A DNA stretch of 34,225 nt from Chloroflexota bacterium (GTDB taxonomy: Bacteria > Chloroflexota > Anaerolineae > Anaerolineales > Anaerolineaceae): assembly GCA_029561345.1 (NCBI GenBank), contig JAKQJC010000004.1, forward strand, positions 1 to 34,225. The letters are read 5' to 3'. Below, in pieces: positions 1 to 5,871 of this stretch (positions are counted from its first letter, which is position 1; every line of letters starts with the position of its first letter). The notes beneath the pieces were generated by a model. It was not told the DNA's origin. It searched no databases and was given only the letters and a program-made list of their open reading frames with translations. A program made the position numbers and the translations under genes.

Positions 1-149
1 CGCGTCCGCTTCCTCATCCGTAGCGGAAAAGGAGTCTTTTTTGCATAATTTTTGGCGTCGACTGGCGGGTTGGCTCAGGCCAAAACCTGCTTTCAATCTT
101 GTGTTTGGTTGTTAAAGTACAACTTTTTGCAGAGGACTCATAACATAAA
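1..149. other. Leading segment, possible 3' end of an upstream gene
   Basis: No complete gene is visible here. On the plus strand one frame is open from base 2 to a TAA at 113-115 and another from base 1 to a TAA at 46-48. Either could be the C-terminus of a gene that begins outside the window, and neither tail is recognisable. The stretch from about 116 holds the leader of the ATPase gene. Confidence 0.25.
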
Positions 150-161
150 ATGAGGAAAACT

Positions 162-1205
162 ATGGTTTGGGAAAATTATCCGGCAAATTACCGTGAGAAA
201 GAAATCCAGGTCATTCTGCGGGCCGTCAGGTCTGGCGAATGTGTGTCGGTGATTGGATTAAGCGGTTCTGGAAAAAGCAACCTGATGGGTTTTCTGGCGA
301 ACCGGGTTGAACCCCCACCGCATTTTCTATTCCTGGACTGCAACCGGATGCTGGATATCAGCCCAACAGGCTTCTGGAAGTTCATTGCCAGGCAAATGGG
401 CGAAACTGAACTGGCCTTGGAAGCGCTGGAGGCGGTGGACCTGCGGCTGGAAAAGTGGTTCTCAGACCATGATTCCCTGTGCTGGGTTGTGGACCGCTTT
501 GACCGCCTGCCGGGGGAGCTGCAGATGCAGCTGGCCGGGCAGCTGCGGGCTTTCAGGGATCAATACAAATACCAGCTCACCTATGTGATCGCGGGCCGCT
601 GTGCTCTGGATGCGGAGAGTGAAATTGCAGAACTGTTTTTTGCCAATACCCTCTGGCTGGGTCCTCTTACATCAGAAAACGCGCGCTGGAGCATGGCAGC
701 TTATGCCAGCCGCCGCCAGGGCAGCCTGGACGAATCGACCATGCAGGCCATCGCCGCAGTTTCTGGCAGATATCCGGCTTTCCTGCGCGCCTGCTGTGAA
801 GCAGTCATGGATGGCTGCGCGCCGGAGGTTGAAGCTTTGCGGCAGCATCCTGCTGTGGCCAGGCGGCTGAAGGAATTCTGGTCTGACCGGCCGACTCCGG
901 ACGCATTAAAGAACAGCGGTCTGGAAGACGTGCCCTTGCTGAGTGAGATGACAGAAGCTGAGCCTGCCCCGCCAGATGATTCCCGACTGACAGCCAGCGA
1001 AGCACGGTTGTTGAAAGTGCTGCAGGCGCAGCCTGGGAAAGTGATTGAAAAAGACGCTCTGATTCAACAGGTCTGGCCGGAGGAGCGGGCGGTGGATGGA
1101 CTGCGTGACGATTCACTGGCTCAACTGGTCAGGCGGCTGCGGAAGAAGGTGGGCGAAGAGCGGATCGAAACCATCCCCGGGCGCGGCTATCGCTGGCGGG
1201 GGTGA
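162..1205 (+). CDS. P-loop ATPase with C-terminal OmpR-type winged helix
   Basis: Probable ATP-dependent DNA-binding regulator of 347 residues. A Walker A motif, GLSGSGKS, lies at about residues 32-39, and an AAA/STAND-like ATPase core continues to about residue 240. A hydrophobic strand with acidic residues (WVVDRFDRL) near residue 110 is the likely Walker B region. The last 73 residues or so (275-347) read as a Trans_reg_C winged helix: TASEARLLKVL, then RRLRKKVG, ending in the characteristic IPGRGYRW. I prefer the ATG at 162 because GAGGA sits 5-6 bases upstream. An in-frame ATG at 150 would add four residues but has a poorly spaced Shine-Dalgarno. The order is unusual, since in OmpR- and SARP-like regulators the winged helix normally precedes the ATPase. 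The target is unknown. It lies 61 bases before rarA. Confidence 0.8.
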   Translation: MVWENYPANYREKEIQVILRAVRSGECVSVIGLSGSGKSNLMGFLANRVEPPPHFLFLDCNRMLDISPTGFWKFIARQMGETELALEALEAVDLRLEKWFSDHDSLCWVVDRFDRLPGELQMQLAGQLRAFRDQYKYQLTYVIAGRCALDAESEIAELFFANTLWLGPLTSENARWSMAAYASRRQGSLDESTMQAIAAVSGRYPAFLRACCEAVMDGCAPEVEALRQHPAVARRLKEFWSDRPTPDALKNSGLEDVPLLSEMTEAEPAPPDDSRLTASEARLLKVLQAQPGKVIEKDALIQQVWPEERAVDGLRDDSLAQLVRRLRKKVGEERIETIPGRGYRWRG

Positions 1206-1207
1206 TA

Positions 1208-1240
1208 TTTTCCCTGTTTGAGGCCCGTAAGGCAGGAAAA
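1208..1240 (+). other. Imperfect hairpin between ATPase gene and rarA
   Basis: TTTTCCCTG at 1208-1216 can pair with CAGGAAAA at 1233-1240 with one bulged C. No U-tract follows, so it is not a clear terminator. It may be incidental or may mark the transcript end of the preceding gene. Confidence 0.25.
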
Positions 1241-1250
1241 GCTGCTCCTG

Positions 1251-1259
1251 TGGTACAAT
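1251..1259 (+). promoter_or_regulatory. Extended -10 promoter of rarA (leaderless)
   Basis: TGGTACAAT matches an extended -10 element (TGn-TATAAT, one mismatch). The rarA start ATG at 1267 lies 7 bases after the hexamer, which is where transcription should begin. There is no convincing -35 at the right spacing, and no Shine-Dalgarno close to the ATG. This suggests a leaderless mRNA. Confidence 0.5.
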
Positions 1260-1266
1260 GACTTCT

Positions 1267-2673
1267 ATGGACCTGTTTGATCACCGCCTTCAAGACAGCC
1301 TGGCTCAAGATGCCCCTCTGGCAGCTCGCATGCGCCCGCGCTCGATTGACGAAATTGTCGGTCAGAGCCATATTGTGGGGCCGGGACGGCTGCTGCGCAG
1401 GGCCATCGAAGCCGACCGCCTTTTTTCTTCCATCATCTTCTTTGGGCCGCCTGGAACCGGGAAAACCACCCTGGCCCAGGTGATCGCCTACCATGCCAAG
1501 GCCCATTTTGAGTCCATTTCGGCGGTGCTGGCGGGGGTGGCTGAACTGCGGCGAGTGATCAATGAAGCCCAGGAAAGGCGCCGGCTTCATGGTCAGAAGA
1601 CCCTGCTTTTTGTGGATGAAATTCACCGCTGGAACAAGGCCCAGCAGGATGCGCTGCTGCCGCATGTTGAAAGCGGCCTGGTGACATTAATTGGGGCAAC
1701 GACAGAAAACCCTTATTTTGACGTGATCAAAGCGCTGGTTTCGCGCTCGCGGGTGTTTGAACTGCAGCCGTTGAGTGAAGATGAACTGGGGATGATCATT
1801 TCTCGCGCTCTGGCGGATGAAGAGCGGGGTTACGGCAAACGGTCCATCGTAATAGATGATGATGCAAAACAACATCTGGTGCAGGTGGCCGGAGGAGATG
1901 CACGTAATGTGCTGAATGCCCTGGAACTGGCGGTTGAAACGACTTTGCCTGATGAAAACGGAACAATTCATGTTTGTCTGGAAGTAGCCCAGGAATCGAT
2001 CCAAAGGCGGGCCGTCCTGTACGATAAGGACGGGGATGCGCATTACGACACCATTTCCGCTTTTATCAAGTCGGTGCGCGGCAGCGATCCGGATGCGGCG
2101 CTTTACTGGCTGGCCAAGATGGTGTATGCCGGAGAAGACCCGCGCTTTATCCTGCGGCGACTGATCATCCTGGCGGGAGAAGATATCGGCCTGGCTGATC
2201 CGATGGGCTTGCTGGTGGCCACCTCAGCAGCGACTGCCTTTGAGTATATCGGCTTTCCGGAAGGCATTTTTCCGATGGTGGAAGCCACGCTTTACCTGGC
2301 CACGGCGCCAAAATCCAATTCGACAGGCGGCTATTTCAAGGCTCTGGAGATGATACAGGCTCAGGGCGCTGGAAAAGTGCCGGTCCATTTGATGGATCCG
2401 AGCCGCGATGCACAGGGATTGGGCCACGGCAAGGGATACAAGTATCCCCATGTTTCGCCGGGGCATTTCACCCCCCAGCAATACCTGCCCACGGAGTTGC
2501 TGGGTACCACCTTTTACAAGCCATCTGCCCAGGGGTTTGAAGGCAAGCTGGCAGAACGGCTGGCGCGTTGGCGCGAGGCGCAGGCCCGGGCTCTCGGTTA
2601 CACCGCTCCAAAAGACGAGACTGGAGGCGACAACAATGCCAGTGCTGCTGGTGATCCGTCACGGACTGAATGA
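1267..2673 (+). CDS. rarA: Replication-associated recombination protein A (RarA/MgsA AAA ATPase)
   Basis: Homolog of RarA/MgsA (eukaryotic WRNIP1), a clamp-loader-like AAA+ ATPase that acts at stalled replication forks. The start used gives 468 residues. The N-terminus MDLFDHRL followed by APLAARMRPR and VGQSHI is typical of the family. Walker A is FFGPPGTGKTT, about residues 59-69, and Walker B is LLFVDEIHRWNKAQQDALLP, about residues 112-131. Sensor 1 (IGATTENP) and the C-terminal tetramerisation region (YWLAKMVYAGEDPRFI, GLADP) are present. The tail, about 30 residues after KDETGG, is low-complexity and overlaps the next gene. An in-frame ATG at 1258 is possible, but family alignment and the overlapping -10 box favour 1267. 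Confidence 0.95.
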   Translation: MDLFDHRLQDSLAQDAPLAARMRPRSIDEIVGQSHIVGPGRLLRRAIEADRLFSSIIFFGPPGTGKTTLAQVIAYHAKAHFESISAVLAGVAELRRVINEAQERRRLHGQKTLLFVDEIHRWNKAQQDALLPHVESGLVTLIGATTENPYFDVIKALVSRSRVFELQPLSEDELGMIISRALADEERGYGKRSIVIDDDAKQHLVQVAGGDARNVLNALELAVETTLPDENGTIHVCLEVAQESIQRRAVLYDKDGDAHYDTISAFIKSVRGSDPDAALYWLAKMVYAGEDPRFILRRLIILAGEDIGLADPMGLLVATSAATAFEYIGFPEGIFPMVEATLYLATAPKSNSTGGYFKALEMIQAQGAGKVPVHLMDPSRDAQGLGHGKGYKYPHVSPGHFTPQQYLPTELLGTTFYKPSAQGFEGKLAERLARWREAQARALGYTAPKDETGGDNNASAAGDPSRTE

Positions 2674-3250
2674 TTGGGTGGGCAAGCGCCTGGCTGGAAG
2701 GCTGCCCGGCGTCCATTTAAATGCTGAAGGAAAAAGGCAGGCCAATCTTGTGGCTGAAACTCTGAAAGATCAGGCGATCTGCGCCATATTCAGCAGCCCG
2801 CTGGAGAGGGCGCAGGAAACGGCTGCCCCCCTGGCAGAAAAGTTAAACCTTCCGGTGCAAATTATGGAAGGATTGAGTGAAATCAATTTTGGCACCTGGC
2901 AGGGAAATACCATCCAGCAGTTGAGCCGGCGCAGCCAGTGGAAAATTCTGCAAACCCACCCTGAGACCATGCAATTTCCTGGAGGCGAAAGCCTGGTTGA
3001 AGCCCAGGAGCGGGTGGTGAACGCCACCCGTGAGATCCTAACCGGCCTCGATGAGGATGAGATAGCAGCCTGTTTTTCGCATAGCGATGCCATTCGCCTG
3101 ATGCTGGCGCATTATTTGCAGATGCCGCTGCATTACTTTCACCGCCTGGCGGTCAGCACAGCATCCATCAGCGTGCTGCGTTTCAATGCCGATCAAATTA
3201 AGGTGGAAGTGATTAACCGCTCCTGTGAACAACTATTCGGAGGTATGTGA
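2636..3250 (+). CDS. Histidine phosphatase / phosphoglycerate mutase-like protein
   Basis: A 204-residue histidine phosphatase family protein. The phosphoacceptor motif IRHG lies at residues 7-10 (His9). SSPLERAQET supplies the second conserved Arg, and the family acid is in EINFGTW. FSHSDAIRLML supplies the second catalytic His. The segment GRLPGVHLNAEGKRQA resembles the MSMEG_4193 group of putative phosphomutases, whose substrate is not established. The ATG at 2636 has GGAGG 8 bases upstream and overlaps the rarA 3' end by 38 bases in another frame. A longer in-frame opening upstream lies wholly inside rarA and is not used. Its stop overlaps the next start (TGATG), suggesting translational coupling. 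Confidence 0.88.
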   Translation: MPVLLVIRHGLNDWVGKRLAGRLPGVHLNAEGKRQANLVAETLKDQAICAIFSSPLERAQETAAPLAEKLNLPVQIMEGLSEINFGTWQGNTIQQLSRRSQWKILQTHPETMQFPGGESLVEAQERVVNATREILTGLDEDEIAACFSHSDAIRLMLAHYLQMPLHYFHRLAVSTASISVLRFNADQIKVEVINRSCEQLFGGM

Positions 3251-4281
3251 TGATAGATACAAGCCCGTTACCGCGAGCTGAGGTGATCAAAGCCATTGAG
3301 CGCAAGAACCCCAGGCGCGTGCCCATGATCAGGGCGCGAAGCTGGGGTGAAGGGTTTGAGGAATTGCACGGCGACCGGCTGGAATATTTTAAGAAATACC
3401 CTGAAGACGCTGTGTTTTTATTTTTGGTACCCATTCAATATGAAAAGATGGGTTTGTCGTGGGCGCTGCCTGATACGGGAGCGCATGATTCGCGGGCGGT
3501 GGTGGATGACTGGAGCAAGCTGGACGAATTTATTGCCAGACTGCCTGACCCGGAGAAGGATCCTCAGTTTGACCAACTGGCCGAGGAAGCCGAACTGGCG
3601 CACAGGGAAGACCGCTATATTCTGTTCAGCTTCTGGCGCTACTTTTTTGAGCGTCCGTGGCAGATCAGGGGCATGGAAAACCTGCTGACGGATTATTATA
3701 ACCATCCGGAACAGGTTCACCAACTTCATGAGGCCCTGTATCATCTGTATGAAGGCTATATCCGGCGGGCGAAACGCGATTTGCAGCCGGATGGCTTCTG
3801 GACGAGTGATGACCTGGGCCACCAGACCAACCTGTTTATGCGCCCGGCCACCTTCCGGAACTTTATCAAACCATACTATGCCCGCACCGGCGCCCTGCTG
3901 CGGGAGCTGGAAATGCACTGGTGGCTGCATTCGTGCGGAAACAATACAGCCATCATGCCTGACCTGGCGGAAGTGGGGGTGAATGTGTTTCATCCGGTGC
4001 AAAAAGGCACCATGGATGAAGTTAAGATTGTTGAGGTCATGGGTGGAAAACTCTCATTCCTTGTGGGGTTTGATGTGCAGCACATCCTTCAGGAAGCCAC
4101 CCCGGAAGGCGTACGCGAAGAGGTGCGCCACCTGATTGACACTTTTGATTTGCCGGAGGGGGGAATGTGCCTGGGCGCAGGAAATGGCATCCTGCCGGGC
4201 ACGCCGCTTGAAAATATTGAAGCCTTTATGGAAGAAACGCTGATCTACGGAACAGCTCACCGCAAATCTTATCAACAATAG
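3250..4281 (+). CDS. Uroporphyrinogen decarboxylase-family protein (MtaA/CmuA-like)
   Basis: A 343-residue UROD-superfamily TIM-barrel protein. It lacks the MRQAGR signature of true HemE. It does have HSC at residues 227-229 and a later Cys at 307, matching the His-x-Cys...Cys zinc ligands of MtaA/MtbA-type corrinoid methyltransferases. The C-terminal GAGNGILPGTPLENIEAF is typical of this non-HemE group. A methyl- or carboxyl-transfer role is plausible, but the substrate cannot be read from sequence and no corrinoid protein lies next to it. The ATG at 3250 shares its A with the stop of the phosphatase and has GGAGG 6 bases upstream. A GTG at 3247 is a weaker alternative. Confidence 0.82.
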   Translation: MIDTSPLPRAEVIKAIERKNPRRVPMIRARSWGEGFEELHGDRLEYFKKYPEDAVFLFLVPIQYEKMGLSWALPDTGAHDSRAVVDDWSKLDEFIARLPDPEKDPQFDQLAEEAELAHREDRYILFSFWRYFFERPWQIRGMENLLTDYYNHPEQVHQLHEALYHLYEGYIRRAKRDLQPDGFWTSDDLGHQTNLFMRPATFRNFIKPYYARTGALLRELEMHWWLHSCGNNTAIMPDLAEVGVNVFHPVQKGTMDEVKIVEVMGGKLSFLVGFDVQHILQEATPEGVREEVRHLIDTFDLPEGGMCLGAGNGILPGTPLENIEAFMEETLIYGTAHRKSYQQ

Positions 4282-4295
4282 ATTGGAAGGAAACC

Positions 4296-4619
4296 ATGGA
4301 CCAGACCGAACAACAATGGATTGAGGCCATCGAAAGCCGGTTTTTACCTGAAAAAGCAGCCGGAATCTCGCTGACCCTGCAGGTGGAATTATTGGGTGAA
4401 ACAAGCCCGGATTGGTATGTCATGGTCAAAGACAAAACCATTGACATCCAGCCTGGAAAGGCGCCACAGGCAAATGCCACACTAAAAGCCAGCCGTACAG
4501 ATTTGCTGGATGTGTTTTCTGGAAAAATCAACCCCACCCAGGCGCTGATGACAGGAAAAATTAAGGTGAGCGGTGATTTGATGGCCGCCAGCCGCCTGGT
4601 GAATGTTTTTCAACGATAA
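4296..4619 (+). CDS. SCP2 sterol-binding domain protein
   Basis: A 107-residue stand-alone SCP2-like domain, the lipid-binding fold of sterol carrier protein 2. Diagnostic parts are W-Y-V-M-V-K-D at residues 45-51, the strand with TLKASRTDLLDVFSGKINP, and GKIKVSGDLMAASRL before the C-terminal helix. It has no signal peptide, so it is probably cytoplasmic. AAGGA lies 6-7 bases before the ATG, 14 bases after the UROD-like gene, so it is the last gene of the operon. The ligand is unknown; bacterial SCP2 proteins bind acyl chains or hydrophobic cofactors. Confidence 0.85.
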   Translation: MDQTEQQWIEAIESRFLPEKAAGISLTLQVELLGETSPDWYVMVKDKTIDIQPGKAPQANATLKASRTDLLDVFSGKINPTQALMTGKIKVSGDLMAASRLVNVFQR

Positions 4620-4636
4620 GTTGTTTTCAAACAAAA

Positions 4637-4672
4637 AAAGACCGTTTTCTCTACATAAAGGAAACGGTCTTT
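4637..4672. terminator. Bidirectional rho-independent terminator
   Basis: An 11-bp stem joins AAAGACCGTTT (4637-4647) with its complement at 4662-4672 around a 14-base loop. A-rich sequence on the left (4633-4640) gives a U-tract for minus-strand transcripts, and TTTGATTT on the right gives a weaker one for plus-strand transcripts. It lies between the convergent SCP2 and sufT-like genes. Confidence 0.85.
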
Positions 4673-4695
4673 GATTTAAAATGAGGTCGTTGATT

Positions 4696-5055
4696 TTAGA
4701 AAAAGCCCAGATTTTCAGCCGCCCCGGGTTCCATCATGGAAGAATCCCAGGTTTCCATGCGAAAATCCATGGAGACCGGGCGGTTGAGCAGTTCTTCTGC
4801 TTTTTGTCGGGTGTCTTCAAGCATGGTCGGCCCGTAGGGGCAGAAAGGGGTGGTCAGGATCATGGTGATGATGGCGCTGGTCTGTTCAATGATGACATTT
4901 CTCACCAGGCCAAGCTGGATGATATCCAGGCCAATTTCTGGATCTTTCACTGCCCGCAAGCCCTCTTTAAGAGTCTGAGTCAAATCAGGAAAGGCGGTTT
5001 CAGACTGCCAGACGGCAGGGTTGGGTTCTTTAGGTGTGCTGTTCCACATCATCAT
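4696..5055 (-). CDS. DUF59/MIP18-family Fe-S cluster assembly factor, SufT-like
   Basis: A 119-residue DUF59 (MIP18, PaaD/SufT) protein. The family signature is LRAVKDPEIGLDIIQLGLV, followed by ILTTPFCPYGP with the conserved reactive Cys. Family members help mature Fe-S proteins. It has short N- and C-terminal extensions rich in Met and Trp. The ATG at 5055 has GAGG 7 bases upstream. A GTG at 5061 overlapping the previous stop as GTGA is possible and would add two residues. It follows the SufR-like gene in the same minus-strand operon, which supports an Fe-S role. SufT is the best comparison, but the name is an inference. Confidence 0.85.
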   Translation of the reverse strand: MMMWNSTPKEPNPAVWQSETAFPDLTQTLKEGLRAVKDPEIGLDIIQLGLVRNVIIEQTSAIITMILTTPFCPYGPTMLEDTRQKAEELLNRPVSMDFRMETWDSSMMEPGAAENLGFF

Positions 5056-5057
5056 GG

Positions 5058-5678
5058 TCACGCCTCACTGCTGGTATTCAAGCAAAAAACACAATGATTA
5101 TCCCCTTCATGGGTGCACTGGATCTGCTCGGCTGGAACGGCCAGAATTTTAGAAATCAGGGTGCGGTCAATGGCACAAACTTCGGGGTGGGCCTGACTGA
5201 TATAGTGATAAGGGCAGGTGACGGCATGCACGGTGTACTGATCGCCCTGGCGTTCCCATTCGAGGGTGAAGCCTTCTTCTGATAAAACCTGACGGGTATA
5301 TTCCAGGCGGCTTTCCAGAGTAGAAATGGAATCCTGAGGTGCATATTTCTTAGCCAGGTCAATGGCGATATCCTCAAAAAGTTTGTTGACGATGTTGGCG
5401 GGGATGGTTTCTTTGAGCTGGTCAAGCAGGCGGTTGGTGAGCCCCAGGTAATTGGTGGGGAAAATCTCATTGCCTTTTGCCGTCAGAAAGTATACCAGGC
5501 GCGGACGGCCAACGCCGTGCCGTTCTTCTTCCGCGGTCACCAGGCCATCCGCTTCCAGGCTGGTCAGGTGGTGGCGGACTGAAATAGCATTGATCCCCAC
5601 CGCCTCGGCCATCTCGGCGATGGTGGCGCGCGGGTGATTCAGCAGGGTTTGGAGAATGCGGTCTCGTGTGCTTTTCAT
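5058..5678 (-). CDS. sufR: SufR-like Fe-S cluster-binding transcriptional repressor
   Basis: A 206-residue ArsR/DeoR-type winged-helix regulator. The N-terminal helix-turn-helix (TIAEMAEAVGINAISVRHHL) is followed by the wing with GVGRPRLVYFLT. The C-terminal third carries CPYH, then VCAID after 12 intervening residues, then QCTHEGDNHCVFC. This Cys-rich pattern is that of SufR proteins, which bind a [4Fe-4S] cluster and repress suf genes. The ATG has GAGGTG about 4 bases upstream in the minus-strand mRNA. A near-consensus promoter and an inverted repeat lie directly upstream. The gene is divergent from the kinase cluster and heads the operon with the SufT-like gene. Identification rests on domain order and Cys pattern; the exact cluster ligands are inferred. 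Confidence 0.85.
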   Translation of the reverse strand: MKSTRDRILQTLLNHPRATIAEMAEAVGINAISVRHHLTSLEADGLVTAEEERHGVGRPRLVYFLTAKGNEIFPTNYLGLTNRLLDQLKETIPANIVNKLFEDIAIDLAKKYAPQDSISTLESRLEYTRQVLSEEGFTLEWERQGDQYTVHAVTCPYHYISQAHPEVCAIDRTLISKILAVPAEQIQCTHEGDNHCVFCLNTSSEA

Positions 5679-5701
5679 GGCACCTCACGAAAAAACAAGA
5701 T

Positions 5702-5716
5702 ATTTGATCAACAAAT
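5702..5716. promoter_or_regulatory. Candidate operator (inverted repeat) in the sufR leader
   Basis: ATTTG at 5702-5706 and CAAAT at 5712-5716 form a perfect inverted repeat with a 5-base spacer. It covers the predicted transcription start of the sufR promoter, a position suited to autorepression. It does not match the CAAC-N6-GTTG site described for cyanobacterial SufR, so assignment to SufR is an inference. Confidence 0.45.
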
Positions 5717-5718
5717 TG

Positions 5719-5747
5719 AGTATAACTGGGGCGACGAAATTTGTCAA
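5719..5747 (-). promoter_or_regulatory. Sigma-70-type promoter of sufR-sufT
   Basis: Read on the minus strand, TTGACA (5747-5742) and TATACT (5724-5719) are separated by exactly 17 bases. The -35 is a perfect consensus and the -10 matches 5 of 6. The start codon is about 40 bases downstream. Confidence 0.8.
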
Positions 5748-5810
5748 TATATTAGATTTATATCCTAAAAATTCACTCAAAAATCTCTGAATCTGAACGT
5801 GAAAAATGAG

Positions 5811-5816
5811 TATAAT
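5811..5816 (+). promoter_or_regulatory. -10 element of the kinase cluster promoter
   Basis: A perfect TATAAT lies 55 bases before the first kinase start. At 17-base spacing the upstream hexamer is TGAATC, a poor -35. The promoter is divergent from that of sufR about 65 bases away. Confidence 0.55.
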
Positions 5817-5871
5817 ATCTTTATGTTTTATTGATTGAAGCCATGCATAATCAAAGAATAGGAGAACCAGC

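Noticed and set aside
2408..2635. Upstream extension of the histidine phosphatase
   Set aside because: It lies wholly within rarA. The ATG at 2636 has GGAGG at good spacing and begins directly at the family N-terminus.
3250..4281. Annotation as HemE, heme-pathway uroporphyrinogen decarboxylase
   Set aside because: The MRQAGR signature is absent, while zinc ligands typical of MtaA-like methyltransferases are present.
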